Source of the DNA: CAVXXB01 sp963765585
Lineage (GTDB): Bacteria; Calditrichota; Calditrichia; JAJRVZ01
DNA: 64,000 nt
Reading direction: 5' to 3'
NCBI GenBank assembly: GCA_963765585.1
Contig: CAVXXB010000008.1
Location: forward strand, 310,001 to 374,000
The translations under genes and the position numbers were made by a program. Of this stretch, positions 49,764-58,270 are shown one piece after another. Position 1 is the stretch's first letter, and each line of letters begins with the position of its first letter. The notes beneath the pieces are model-generated. The model had not been told where the DNA came from. It did no database searches and saw nothing but the letters and a program-made list of their open reading frames with translations.

Positions 49764-49944
49764 TATAATAGAACACGGATTACGCGGAATACGCGGATTC
49801 TCGCGGATAAAAAAAGGTAATTTAAAATACGCGATATGAAATTTGTCATTATATTTTCCAACTTTTAGGTACTTTGATGAAATTAAAAATAATATTTCTA
49901 TATCCGTGTTAATCCGTGTCATCCGCGTAATCCGTGTTCTATAT
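49764..49944. repeat. Intergenic inverted repeat of 9-10 bp CGGATT words
   Basis: The left arm (49764-49808) iterates ACACGGATT and ACGCGGAAT. The right arm (49900-49944) iterates ATCCGTGTT and ATCCGCGTA. Layout and words match 45421-45613. It fills the gap between dctM and uxaE. Confidence 0.75.
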
Positions 49945-49952
49945 TTTTCTCA

Positions 49953-51248
49953 CTAATACCCAAAAACCGACGGTAACCATTCGCTTAGTTCCGGAATATA
50001 GGTTACCATCATCAACGCGGCGATCATCGCCACATAAAATGGTAAAAGCGGCCTTACAAGATCTGATATGGACGTTTTCCCAATTCCACACCCGACAAAC
50101 AACACACTCCCGACCGGTGGTGTACATAATCCAATACTCAGGTTAAGTACCATTATAATGCCAAAATGCAGTGGTGAAATACCTAATTCAACCACTACCG
50201 GTAGAAAAATGGGTGTAAAAATCAAAACCGCCGGCGTCATATCCATGAATGTGCCAACCACCAGCAGAAGCAGATTAATGATGAGAAGAATGATCACTTT
50301 ACTTTCTGTTAATGCAATTAATGTAGCGCTGATGGTTTGTGGAATATTCTCATATGACAATATCCACGACATTGCCTTTGAGGTTCCAATCAATAACATC
50401 ACAATCGCGGTCGTTTCCACCGATTTGAGCAGAATTGCCGGCAATTGTGATACTTTTACCTCGCGATAAATACCCACTGCAAGTATCAAAGAATAAACGA
50501 CGGCTACGGCGCTCGCCTCGGTTGCAGTGAAGTATCCGGCAATGATCCCGCCAATGACTATGACAATCATCAAAAGGCTGGGAATGGCATCCAGAAGTTT
50601 TTTCAGGGAGTCTACAAAACCTGTTTTTCCGCCAACCGCATATCCCTTCATGACCGAAATAATGGCTGCTACAGATATCAGCCCTAGGCCAACCAGTATA
50701 CCTGGAATATATCCGGCGATAAAAAGTGCTGCAATTGACACGCCCCCGCTGGCCAGAGAATAGATAATCAGAACATTACTGGGTGGAATTAATAATCCGG
50801 TAGTGGAGGCGGTGACTGTTACTGCCGTATTGAAATTTTTATCATAGCCCTCTTTATTCATTGAGGGAATCATAAATCCGCCAATGGCTGAAGTCGCTGC
50901 TACGGCGGATCCGGATATGGCGCCAAAAAACATGCATGCCACAATATTGACATAAGCCAGGCCACCGGGAAACATCCCGACAATAACTTTGGCAAAATTA
51001 ATTAACCTTCTGGCGATTCCCCCTTGCCCCATTAGTAATCCCGACAGGATAAAAAACGGGATTGCCAATAATGCAAAACTATTAATACCGGTAGCCATCT
51101 GCTGTGCTACAGTCGTAATGGCAGGCATCGGCGCAATTGTGAACAACATAGTCAGTACAGTAGAAATTCCGATACTGATTGCGATGGGAACATTCATGGC
51201 CAGCAAGATGACAAAACTGATGACCAATACCAATACACTTATTTCCAT
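49953..51248 (-). CDS. dctM: TRAP transporter large permease DctM
   Basis: The 431-residue, multi-helix (about 12) large membrane subunit of a tripartite ATP-independent periplasmic transporter, which moves organic acids using a sodium gradient. Typical motifs are PFFILSGLLMGQGGIARRLINFA, ACMFFGAISGSAVAATSAIG and TASTTGLLIPPSNVLIIY. The start lies 12 bp after the dctQ stop, so translation is likely coupled. AAGGG precedes the ATG. With DctP, DctQ, KduD and KduI it forms a set typical of pectin-derived uronate import. Confidence 0.95.
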   Translation of the reverse strand: MEISVLVLVISFVILLAMNVPIAISIGISTVLTMLFTIAPMPAITTVAQQMATGINSFALLAIPFFILSGLLMGQGGIARRLINFAKVIVGMFPGGLAYVNIVACMFFGAISGSAVAATSAIGGFMIPSMNKEGYDKNFNTAVTVTASTTGLLIPPSNVLIIYSLASGGVSIAALFIAGYIPGILVGLGLISVAAIISVMKGYAVGGKTGFVDSLKKLLDAIPSLLMIVIVIGGIIAGYFTATEASAVAVVYSLILAVGIYREVKVSQLPAILLKSVETTAIVMLLIGTSKAMSWILSYENIPQTISATLIALTESKVIILLIINLLLLVVGTFMDMTPAVLIFTPIFLPVVVELGISPLHFGIIMVLNLSIGLCTPPVGSVLFVGCGIGKTSISDLVRPLLPFYVAMIAALMMVTYIPELSEWLPSVFGY

Positions 51249-51260
51249 AATAATTACCCT

Positions 51261-51773
51261 TTAGTCAATTGATTTGACACTGCTCTGATCAGGTATAATT
51301 GTGTCAGATTTTAAAGCGTCGATTATAAACACGATTGAATAAAATATCATCAGAATTCCGGTTAATGGTAGCACGATATAGATATATCCCATGGGTATCG
51401 CCATAGCCGCAGATATCTGGTTTAATGTAAAGGTCAGGTTTACCAATCTCATTCCACCTATGACCAGAATAAAAAAGGCAAACAAAATAACAAGGCTATA
51501 AATAGATACAATCGACAATTTCCGTCTGCTTCCTTCCAGTTTTGCTGTAAGGATGTCAATGCCCAGATGTGCTTTTGAATACAGCGCATAACTGGCGCCA
51601 AGCAGACCGATCCAGATTAACAAAAAGCCGGCTAATTCTTCCGTATACGAACTGGGATCTCGTAAAATAAACCGTGTAAATATCTGCCAGACCACATCAA
51701 TGACAATACTTGCCATTAAAATGATCAGAAATATTTCGAGAATTTTTGTAATAACTTTGGTTATTTTTTGCAT
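51261..51773 (-). CDS. dctQ: TRAP transporter small permease DctQ
   Basis: 170 residues with four predicted membrane helices (about 10-32, 47-65, 88-110 and 130-152). The family signature is SYTEELAGFLLIWIGLLGASYAL and HLGIDILTAKL. It bridges the DctP receptor and DctM. The gene is located 199 bp after dctP, with an inverted-repeat element between, and 12 bp before dctM. Confidence 0.93.
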   Translation of the reverse strand: MQKITKVITKILEIFLIILMASIVIDVVWQIFTRFILRDPSSYTEELAGFLLIWIGLLGASYALYSKAHLGIDILTAKLEGSRRKLSIVSIYSLVILFAFFILVIGGMRLVNLTFTLNQISAAMAIPMGYIYIVLPLTGILMIFYSIVFIIDALKSDTIIPDQSSVKSID

Positions 51774-51810
51774 AATTTTTCCCTATAAGAATAATTCTAA
51801 AACACAAAAG

Positions 51811-51930
51811 TTACTCGGTTCTCGCTACTCGGCACTGGGTACTAGGTACTGGTTACTTGATACAAACTGTTATTAAATATGGCAAAGAGTCAAGTCAAAA
51901 CGAGTACCGAGTGCCCAGTACCTAGTACCA
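51811..51930. repeat. Inverted repeat with 7-bp TACTCGG words inside the TRAP operon
   Basis: The left arm (51811-51863) iterates TACTCGG, CACTGGG and TACTAGG. The right arm (51900-51930) iterates CGAGTAC, CCAGTAC and CTAGTAC. CCGTGTTCTCTGTGG at 51938-51953 is a dispersed word. The element separates dctP from dctQ, where a hairpin could set unequal subunit expression. Confidence 0.75.
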
Positions 51931-51972
51931 ATATTTCTCCGTGTTCTCTGTGGTTATAAAAATCTCTCTCCT

Positions 51973-52968
51973 TTACTTAATTGCATCAATTTCCTGAATA
52001 AGATCATATATCGCTGTTCCGCGATAAGAATCATGCATTTCCTGAACGGCGCTGCGGAATGGAACTTTATCCGGTATAATGACTTCTACGCCGGATTCCT
52101 GAACAGCTTTTAATGCATCATCCGAGGCTTTTTTCCAAAGTTTCTTCTGATGCTCCACAGATTCATCAATCGCTTCCTGCACCCATTTTTGTTGTTGTGA
52201 ATCAAGACTGTTCCAGACAACGGTGCTCATAAGTAAAATGTCAGGCACGGCCGTATGTTCATCCAGGCTATAATATTTACACACTTCATAGTGTTTTGAC
52301 AGGTAAAAACTGGGTGGATTATTCTCGGCACCATCAACAACACCCTGTTGCAGTGCGGTATATAATTCTCCCCAGGGAATCGGTGTGGCTGATCCGCCCA
52401 AAGATTGCACCATTTTTACTGCTGTGATGCTCTTCATCACCCTTATTTTTAACCCGGAAAGATCTGGTGGTGCTTGAACCGGTTTATCTTTAGTGTAAAA
52501 ACTGCGGGTACCGGCATCATAGTAACACATTCCTCTTAAAAAATAGTTTTCGCCGGAAAGCAACAGTTTTTTCCCTATTGGACCTTGAAGAATTTTCCAG
52601 CGATGGGCATCATCCCGGAACACATACGGTATACCGAATATCTTCATTTCCGGCACGAACGCTTCCAGAGGTGCTGTCGACACTTTTGTCATCGCCAGGC
52701 TGCCAATTTGCAGCAGTTCTATCAAATCACGTTCAGCTCCCAACTGGCCACTGGGATAAATATCGACACGCATCTGACCCTTGGACTTCTCTGCTAATTT
52801 TTCAGCCATATATGCCATTCCCTTATGCACCGGGTGGGATGTGTCAAGAACATGGGCCAATTTCAGGACCCGTACTGAACTGATATCCTGGCAAGCGGTT
52901 AGAAAAAATGTCGCCAATAAAATTATGACCAGATTTAGTTGAATTATTTTGGCTATTATTTTCATCAT
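51973..52968 (-). CDS. dctP: TRAP transporter substrate-binding lipoprotein DctP
   Basis: This 331-residue periplasmic receptor starts MMKIIAK (ATG 52968 or 52965) and has a clear lipobox FFLTAC (Cys26), so it is membrane-tethered, unusual for classic DctP but known in TRAP receptors. The carboxylate-binding Arg is in DLSGLKIRVMKSITAVKMVQ. PIPWGELYTALQQGVVDGAEN and FYLSKHYEVCKYYSLDEH are family signatures. Neighbouring kduD, kduI and uxaE suggest an unsaturated or saturated galacturonate ligand. Confidence 0.93.
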   Translation of the reverse strand: MMKIIAKIIQLNLVIILLATFFLTACQDISSVRVLKLAHVLDTSHPVHKGMAYMAEKLAEKSKGQMRVDIYPSGQLGAERDLIELLQIGSLAMTKVSTAPLEAFVPEMKIFGIPYVFRDDAHRWKILQGPIGKKLLLSGENYFLRGMCYYDAGTRSFYTKDKPVQAPPDLSGLKIRVMKSITAVKMVQSLGGSATPIPWGELYTALQQGVVDGAENNPPSFYLSKHYEVCKYYSLDEHTAVPDILLMSTVVWNSLDSQQQKWVQEAIDESVEHQKKLWKKASDDALKAVQESGVEVIIPDKVPFRSAVQEMHDSYRGTAIYDLIQEIDAIK

Positions 52969-53012
52969 ATTTTCCGGATTAGAATATGTATAATTTGATT
53001 TAGATTAACACT

Positions 53013-53774
53013 TTATCTTGCCAGCCATCCGCCATCCACTGCAATGGTATAGCCATTTACATAATCAGAGGCTGCGGAGGCAAGAAAAACGACAATACCT
53101 TTTAAATCATCGGGATCACCCCATCTGCCAGCGGGAATACGATCCAGAATGGCTTTATTTCGCTCTTTATCCGCCCTTAACGGCGCTGTATTATCTGTTG
53201 CCATATATCCGGGTGCAATTGCGTTCACATTGATGTTATGTTTTGCCATTTCATTCGCCATCAAACGCGTCAACCCCATAACCGCACTTTTTGAAGCCGT
53301 ATATGAAGGCACTAAAATGCCACCCTGAAATGACAGCATTGAGGCCGTATTTATTATTTTTCCACCATTGCCCTGTTTTATGAACTGTTTCACCACTGCC
53401 TGGCTAAGAAAAAACAGAGTTCTTTGATTGATATTAATAACATCGTCCCAGTCTTTTTCACTAAATTCGGTTAAAGGGGCGCGGCGAATAATACCTGCAT
53501 TATTACATAAAATATCAATCTGATTGAATGCATCCATTGTTTTCATAACGATCTGATCTACAGACTCTTTCTTTGACAAATCTGCATTGATTCCAATCGC
53601 TTTGCGCCCTAATTCGGTTATCCGGGATTCAGTTTCCCGGGTATCGAGAATATCCACGACAGCAATATCAGATCCGGCTTCTGCGAGGCCAATGGCGATG
53701 GCCTGCCCCAGTCCGCGAGCCGCGCCGGTAACAATTGCAACCTTGCCGTCAAGTTTGAATTTATCCAGGATCAT
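53013..53774 (-). CDS. kduD: 2-deoxy-D-gluconate 3-dehydrogenase KduD (SDR)
   Basis: KduD reduces 2,5-diketo-3-deoxygluconate (DKII) to KDG, the last pectin-specific step. The 253-residue protein opens with ILDKFKLDGKVAIVTGAARG, a typical KduD start, with the TGAARGLG nucleotide site (17-24), NNAGI, the Ser of NTASMLSFQGG, and YTASK (catalytic Tyr-Lys). It ends GYTIAVDGGWLAR, the KduD-type tail. AAGGAG precedes the ATG. It lies upstream of dctP by about 45 bp and downstream of kduI, consistent with one operon. Confidence 0.92.
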   Translation of the reverse strand: MILDKFKLDGKVAIVTGAARGLGQAIAIGLAEAGSDIAVVDILDTRETESRITELGRKAIGINADLSKKESVDQIVMKTMDAFNQIDILCNNAGIIRRAPLTEFSEKDWDDVININQRTLFFLSQAVVKQFIKQGNGGKIINTASMLSFQGGILVPSYTASKSAVMGLTRLMANEMAKHNINVNAIAPGYMATDNTAPLRADKERNKAILDRIPAGRWGDPDDLKGIVVFLASAASDYVNGYTIAVDGGWLAR

Positions 53775-53802
53775 AGTTTTTTCTCCTTGTTTAACAAAAT
53801 AA

Positions 53803-54001
53803 AGTCCCTAAGCGCCTAAGTCCCTGAGCAGTGGAAACTCGTTGCTATTTATTCGACACTGGGACTCGGCTATCGGCGCTCGCAACTGGTCAAAATAAGA
53901 ACATTCTTTATTATCTCAACGATACATACGCAATCACAGCCTATAATTTTCAAATAGACCGGTACCCAGTGCCTAGTACCGAGTTCCGAGAACCGAGCAA
54001 C
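53803..54001. repeat. Inverted repeat of 7-bp ACTCGGC words between kduI and kduD
   Basis: Octads TCCCTAAG and TCCCTGAG occupy 53803-53828. The left arm 53852-53890 iterates CACTGGG and TATCGGC. The right arm 53957-54001 iterates CCAGTGC, CTAGTAC and CGAGTTC. The arms are complementary to each other and share words with 51811-51930. Confidence 0.72.
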
Positions 54002-54028
54002 TAATTCCAAATTACTAATTACCAAAAA

Positions 54029-54862
54029 CTACCTCAACTTCTCCATAGAAATCCCATCCATATCAGTAAATTCCTGGTTTTCACCACCCATTCCCCAGAT
54101 GAACGCATAGTTTTTGGTGCCCGCTCCCGCATGTAGAGACCAACTGGGTGAGAGTGCAGCCTGTCCGTTGCGCATAACGAGATGTCTTGTTGCATCCGGT
54201 TTGCCCATAAAATGAAACACCAGATCATCTTTGCCGAGATCAAAATACATATAAATTTCGGTACGTCGCTGGTGAGTATGAGCAGACATTGTGTTCCATA
54301 TACTCCCGGGTTCCAGCTGGGTAAATCCCAATACTAACTGACAACTTTGGACACCGTTAATATGAATGTACTGGTAAATTGTACGTTTATTGGCTTCTTC
54401 CTGGGAGCCCAGATGAACTGCGTTGGCTTCAGAGTGCTTTATTAAAGTAGTTGGATATTCGGTGTGGGCCGGATAACTTTGTATATAGAATTTTGCTGGT
54501 TTCTTTTTGTCGCTGCTGGCAAACTTTACCGATTTGCTGCCGCGACCAATATATAAACCATCGCGATTCTCCATTACATAGGCCTTGCCATCCACAGTGA
54601 CTGTTCCCTTACCACCAATATTGATTATGCCAATCTCGCGCCGTTCAGCAAAATAATCGGCAGCCATTTCTTTTTTGCTGGCTTTTAACGACAAGGCTTT
54701 ATCCACAGGCACCGCAGAACCGATTATTGCCCGGTCAAGATTGGTATACAATAAGACCATTTTATTTTTTTTAAATAAATCATCAACCAAAAATGATGAA
54801 CGGAGTTCTTCGGTTGTCATAGTTTGATAACGTACTTCATCCGCAAGATATCTGACATCCAT
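54029..54862 (-). CDS. kduI: 5-keto-4-deoxyuronate isomerase KduI
   Basis: KduI isomerises 5-keto-4-deoxyuronate (DKI) to DKII in pectin breakdown. The length of 277 residues matches the family. The zinc-binding cupin motif is MSAHTHQRRTEIYMYF (His, His, Glu) with the fourth ligand His in SPSWSLHAGAGTKNY. The C-terminus has FIWGMGGENQEFTDMD. TTAGGAGA precedes the ATG. It is followed by kduD, so both DKI-processing steps are together, with the TRAP genes. Confidence 0.96.
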   Translation of the reverse strand: MDVRYLADEVRYQTMTTEELRSSFLVDDLFKKNKMVLLYTNLDRAIIGSAVPVDKALSLKASKKEMAADYFAERREIGIINIGGKGTVTVDGKAYVMENRDGLYIGRGSKSVKFASSDKKKPAKFYIQSYPAHTEYPTTLIKHSEANAVHLGSQEEANKRTIYQYIHINGVQSCQLVLGFTQLEPGSIWNTMSAHTHQRRTEIYMYFDLGKDDLVFHFMGKPDATRHLVMRNGQAALSPSWSLHAGAGTKNYAFIWGMGGENQEFTDMDGISMEKLR

Positions 54863-54933
54863 ATTATTTTCTCCTAAAATTGTATCATCCCTAAGGGATT
54901 ATAATAGATTTCTTAGTAAATTCTGATTAAAAC

Positions 54934-55030
54934 GTAATTCGTAGTTTGTAATTGGTAATTGGTAAATCGTTATTTATCATTTTTTATTGCCAATTGCCTA
55001 TTGCCTAGCGCATATTGTTTATTGCCAATA
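54934..55030. repeat. Inverted repeat of 7-bp GTAATTG words
   Basis: The left arm (54934-54975) iterates GTAATTG and GTAGTTT. The right arm (54985-55030) iterates ATTGCCA and ATTGCCT. The right arm ends four bases before the stop codon of the Gfo/Idh/MocA gene. Confidence 0.75.
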
Positions 55031-55033
55031 GTT

Positions 55034-56503
55034 TCAGATTTTCTCTGGCATCGGTAAGTCCGCAGTCCGGGATGGCATCTCAGAATATACCGGATATCCG
55101 ATGTCCGACACCAGTTCAGGAATTTTAACCATGGTATTTGTTTCAAAGCATTTATTTGCCGCCACACCGGTTAAAATGGAATAGGCGCCTGATCTGTGAT
55201 CTGCAGATCGCATATATTTATCTTTATTTTTACCGGGCAGAAAAATATCATCTAAAAGTACTTTATCGCCGCCGCCATGGCCACCGGTTCCGCTCCAGGG
55301 TTCCACATCATATGCTGGTCCGCGAAGAGGGATAACTCTGGTGGTTGTGCCTCCCTTTTTTATTCCGCCTTGCTCTGTATCAGTCCCACTTACATATATC
55401 TTCTCCCGAATGCGGTGTTCAATTCGTCCCTTGGTACCGTTAAAAACAATAAAATAACCTTCCCATGAATTGAACGCATTGAGAGAATAACTCATGGTAA
55501 CATTATTATCATAGGTAACCAGAACATTCATGGTATCTTCAATAGTAATTCCTGGTCTGAAGATACAGCGATCCCTGAAATATCCGTCGTATTTTTCATT
55601 ATCCAAATAAAGTTGTTTCAAACCTTTGTCATTGGCCAGGGACATAAAAAAGCCACATTTCTCTGCCTCAGGACAGGTATGGCACCTCTCATGATGCGAA
55701 TCCAGGCCAAATCGTTTTGCCATGGTTGGCGTATAAAACTCACGTTTACCCGTCGCTTGAACAGAAACAGGAATGGCAGACAGCCACCAGTTTACCAGAT
55801 CAAAATGATGTGTCGCCTTATGTACCATTAAACCACCGGAAAATTTCTTTTCGCCATGCCAGCGACGAAAATAATCGGCACCATGAAACGTATTCAGCAT
55901 CCAGTGGAAATCCACAGATAGTACTTCACCAATTTCCCCACTCATCAACAGGTCTTTCACCTGTGTGCGCGGGGGTGAATAGCGATAGTTGAATGTGACC
56001 CGTAATTGTTTTCCGGTTTTTTTCTGGGTATCAATAATATCCTGACATTTGGGTGCATCTATGGTCATCGGTTTTTCTGTAATAACGTCACAGCCAAGTT
56101 CCATTGCCCTTATAATATATTGGTGATGAAAACCATCTACCGTTGTGACAATAACAATATCCGGCTTTGTTTCCGATACCATTCGGTCAAAATCTTTGGC
56201 ATCATAAATGGGAATAACGATACCGTTCACGTCCTTAGCCAGAGTCTGTGCCAGTTTTAAACGGCCTTCATTTACGTCACAAAATCCAACCAGTTCTGAA
56301 TACGGTGCATAGTCTCCAAGAATCGCACCCCGATACATACGCGATCGTGAACCAACCCCGACAATGGCATAGCGTTTTTTTGCAGCGCCGGTCTGTGCTA
56401 CGCCTATTGAATTAACAGTCAGTACCAATCCGGCCCCCGCTGCTGTGCTCGTTTTTATGAAATTTCGCCGGCTGATCCCATGGTTGCTATTTTCATTTGA
56501 CAT
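55034..56503 (-). CDS. Gfo/Idh/MocA-family oxidoreductase with Tat signal
   Basis: 489 residues. The N-terminus has a twin-arginine signal (SRRNFIKTSTAAGAGLVL) ending near VAQTG, so a cofactor-loaded enzyme is exported to the periplasm. The Rossmann site is YAIVGVGSRSRMYRG and the family EKP motif is VITEKPMTID (catalytic Lys). A substrate-domain segment contains KATHHFDLVNWWLS. Cys residues in HERCHTCPEAEKC suggest a small metal or disulfide site not seen in most family members. Periplasmic members of this family often act on sugars or cyclitols by tightly bound NAD. The substrate is unknown; position next to kduI suggests a uronide or its aglycone. Confidence 0.82.
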   Translation of the reverse strand: MSNENSNHGISRRNFIKTSTAAGAGLVLTVNSIGVAQTGAAKKRYAIVGVGSRSRMYRGAILGDYAPYSELVGFCDVNEGRLKLAQTLAKDVNGIVIPIYDAKDFDRMVSETKPDIVIVTTVDGFHHQYIIRAMELGCDVITEKPMTIDAPKCQDIIDTQKKTGKQLRVTFNYRYSPPRTQVKDLLMSGEIGEVLSVDFHWMLNTFHGADYFRRWHGEKKFSGGLMVHKATHHFDLVNWWLSAIPVSVQATGKREFYTPTMAKRFGLDSHHERCHTCPEAEKCGFFMSLANDKGLKQLYLDNEKYDGYFRDRCIFRPGITIEDTMNVLVTYDNNVTMSYSLNAFNSWEGYFIVFNGTKGRIEHRIREKIYVSGTDTEQGGIKKGGTTTRVIPLRGPAYDVEPWSGTGGHGGGDKVLLDDIFLPGKNKDKYMRSADHRSGAYSILTGVAANKCFETNTMVKIPELVSDIGYPVYSEMPSRTADLPMPEKI

Positions 56504-56519
56504 AATTGCACCTCAAGTT

Positions 56520-56993
56520 TATAATTTGACTTCGTATTTGCAAATCTTATGGCCAACAGGCAAAAACAAAAGGCCAAAGGCAAAACAATACAAGATTCAG
56601 AATTCAGGATTCATGTTTCAGGATCCAGGATATAGTACCCAGAATCCTGTATCTTGCTGCTTGTATCCTGCTATGTCATCTCGCATAGATCCTTCGATTG
56701 TGTGAATTTTTATTTAACCCCTTCGGGGTTATGGGTTGTTGACGTATCTTTCACCGTGGGCTACGCCCACGGCTAGATTTGTTTAGCCCCTTCGGGGCTT
56801 TTGCAGCCGCCGTTTATTCTAATTTCGTATCCTGCATTTTCCGGATGCATCATACTGAGTGGTCAATTCAACCGCGACTAAAAGGTTTTTACAGAATAAC
56901 ACCTTTTATCCTTTATCTTGCATCTTGCATCCAGCATCCTGCACCCAGAGCCTAGAGCCCAGAGCCGAGTGCCGAGTACCCAGCATCCCGCCT
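56520..56993. repeat. Non-coding gap of 7-bp words and CCTTCGGGG hairpins
   Basis: This gap (about 495 bp, no gene) has CAGGATT heptads (56592-56635) facing CTGTATC words (56640-56675). Hairpins follow: AACCCC/GGGGTT (about 56715-56729), CCGTGGGC/GCCCACGG (about 56754-56772) and AGCCCC/GGGGCT (about 56785-56800). A long heptad run closes it (56905-56993: ATCTTGC, GCCCAGA, GCCGAGT). Confidence 0.7.
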
Positions 56994-56998
56994 CACTC

Positions 56999-58042
56999 CT
57001 ACATCTTCAACAAAACCTTCAAATACCTCTCCGGATGTGATTCGAGTGCCTCAAATGCCAACTGGGCATCACAGGCCGGAAATACATGTGAAATCATTAC
57101 ATCCGGCTGCAACTGATTATTACTCATATTTTTAACCGATTCGGAAAACTCACCGTGACTATTGCGTGAAGTTATGATTCTGCCCTCACGCCAGATCAAT
57201 TCCTTAAAGTTTACTTCAGCCGGTTCGCCCGATAAACCCAGGATACATACTGTACCAGCCCCCCGAATACTTTGAATACAGCTTTGCACCGGATTTGGTC
57301 GATTATCAACATGCGTATGATGACCAACGGCTTCAAATGCAATATCGACACCACGTCCATCTGTTTTATCCATGATAAACTCTACCGGATCCACTTCTTT
57401 GGCATTTATTACCTGCACATTGGAATAGTTTTTCTCCGCAATATCCAGACGCTCACCGATGATATCCACTAGAAATATGTTGTTTTCTGTCCTGGTACGT
57501 GCGGCCTGACAGATACTATGGCCAACCTTTCCTGTTCCCCAGATTGCAATAATATCATCTCTTTTTGTTTCGGCCCGGTTATTTGCATGGAAGCCAATAG
57601 CATATAATTCAATCAAAGAAACATGCTGATCTGGTATAACATCATCTATTTTATATAACTGATTATCATTTGCGGCAACATATTGTCCAAAACCGCCATC
57701 CTGGTCAACACCAAGTAGTTTTAGATTAACACAGGCAGTATGATGTCCCATTTGACAAGCTGCACATGTTCCACACCATATAATAGGATCCACAGCCACA
57801 CGGTCTCCAACCTGAAAACCAGAGACCGATTTGCCGGTTTCCACCACAACCCCACCAAACTCATGACCGGGAATAAACGGCAATTTTGTTCGCGGGTGGA
57901 AATCACCCTTGAATATATGCTGATCTGAACCGCAAATACTGGCATAGATAATCTTAACCATAACTTGAGTTTTATCGATGACTGGATTACTTACTTCCTG
58001 CCACTCAAATTTACCATATTCTGTTAATACTGCTGCGTTCAT
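56999..58042 (-). CDS. Zinc-dependent alcohol dehydrogenase, sugar-acid type
   Basis: 347 residues of the medium-chain dehydrogenase family (threonine/sorbitol dehydrogenase branch). Catalytic zinc region: SICGSDQHIF and GHEFGG (Cys, His, Glu). Structural zinc: four Cys in CGTCAACQMGHHTAC. Cofactor site: WGTGKVGHSICQ. VDIAFEAVGHHTHVD lies in the second half. The ATG has only a weak ribosome-binding site. Sequence alone does not give the substrate. In a cluster with UxaE but no UxaB/UxuB, it is a candidate tagaturonate, fructuronate or galactonate oxidoreductase; this is inference from gaps in the pathway. Confidence 0.8.
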   Translation of the reverse strand: MNAAVLTEYGKFEWQEVSNPVIDKTQVMVKIIYASICGSDQHIFKGDFHPRTKLPFIPGHEFGGVVVETGKSVSGFQVGDRVAVDPIIWCGTCAACQMGHHTACVNLKLLGVDQDGGFGQYVAANDNQLYKIDDVIPDQHVSLIELYAIGFHANNRAETKRDDIIAIWGTGKVGHSICQAARTRTENNIFLVDIIGERLDIAEKNYSNVQVINAKEVDPVEFIMDKTDGRGVDIAFEAVGHHTHVDNRPNPVQSCIQSIRGAGTVCILGLSGEPAEVNFKELIWREGRIITSRNSHGEFSESVKNMSNNQLQPDVMISHVFPACDAQLAFEALESHPERYLKVLLKM

Positions 58043-58118
58043 GATTTTATATAAAGTTTTAGTTTAAGTATCTTTTGTCTTTGATAAATCAAAAAAACTA
58101 AATTTTTCTATTTATTAA

Positions 58119-58144
58119 TTACCCCAAGATTAATCTTGGGGTAA
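58119..58144. repeat. 26-bp perfect palindrome, CCCCAAG family, copy 2
   Basis: Identical to the copy at 5058-5083. It sits 75 bp upstream of the dehydrogenase start codon. Confidence 0.8.
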
Positions 58145-58237
58145 TCCTTCCAAGTACGCACCTATTTTTAAAACCTTGATTATATTCGAATTGATTTCGA
58201 TCTACCTTGATAAATAAAGGTGTTTTCACCTTTTATT

Positions 58238-58262
58238 TACCCCAGGATTAATCCCGGGGCTA
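58238..58262. repeat. CCCCAGG variant of the palindrome family
   Basis: CCCCAGGATT faces AATCCCGGGG with a single mismatch. It lies immediately past the stop codon of the TIM-barrel gene, 94 bp from copy 2. Confidence 0.7.
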
Positions 58263-58270
58263 GTGAAGCA

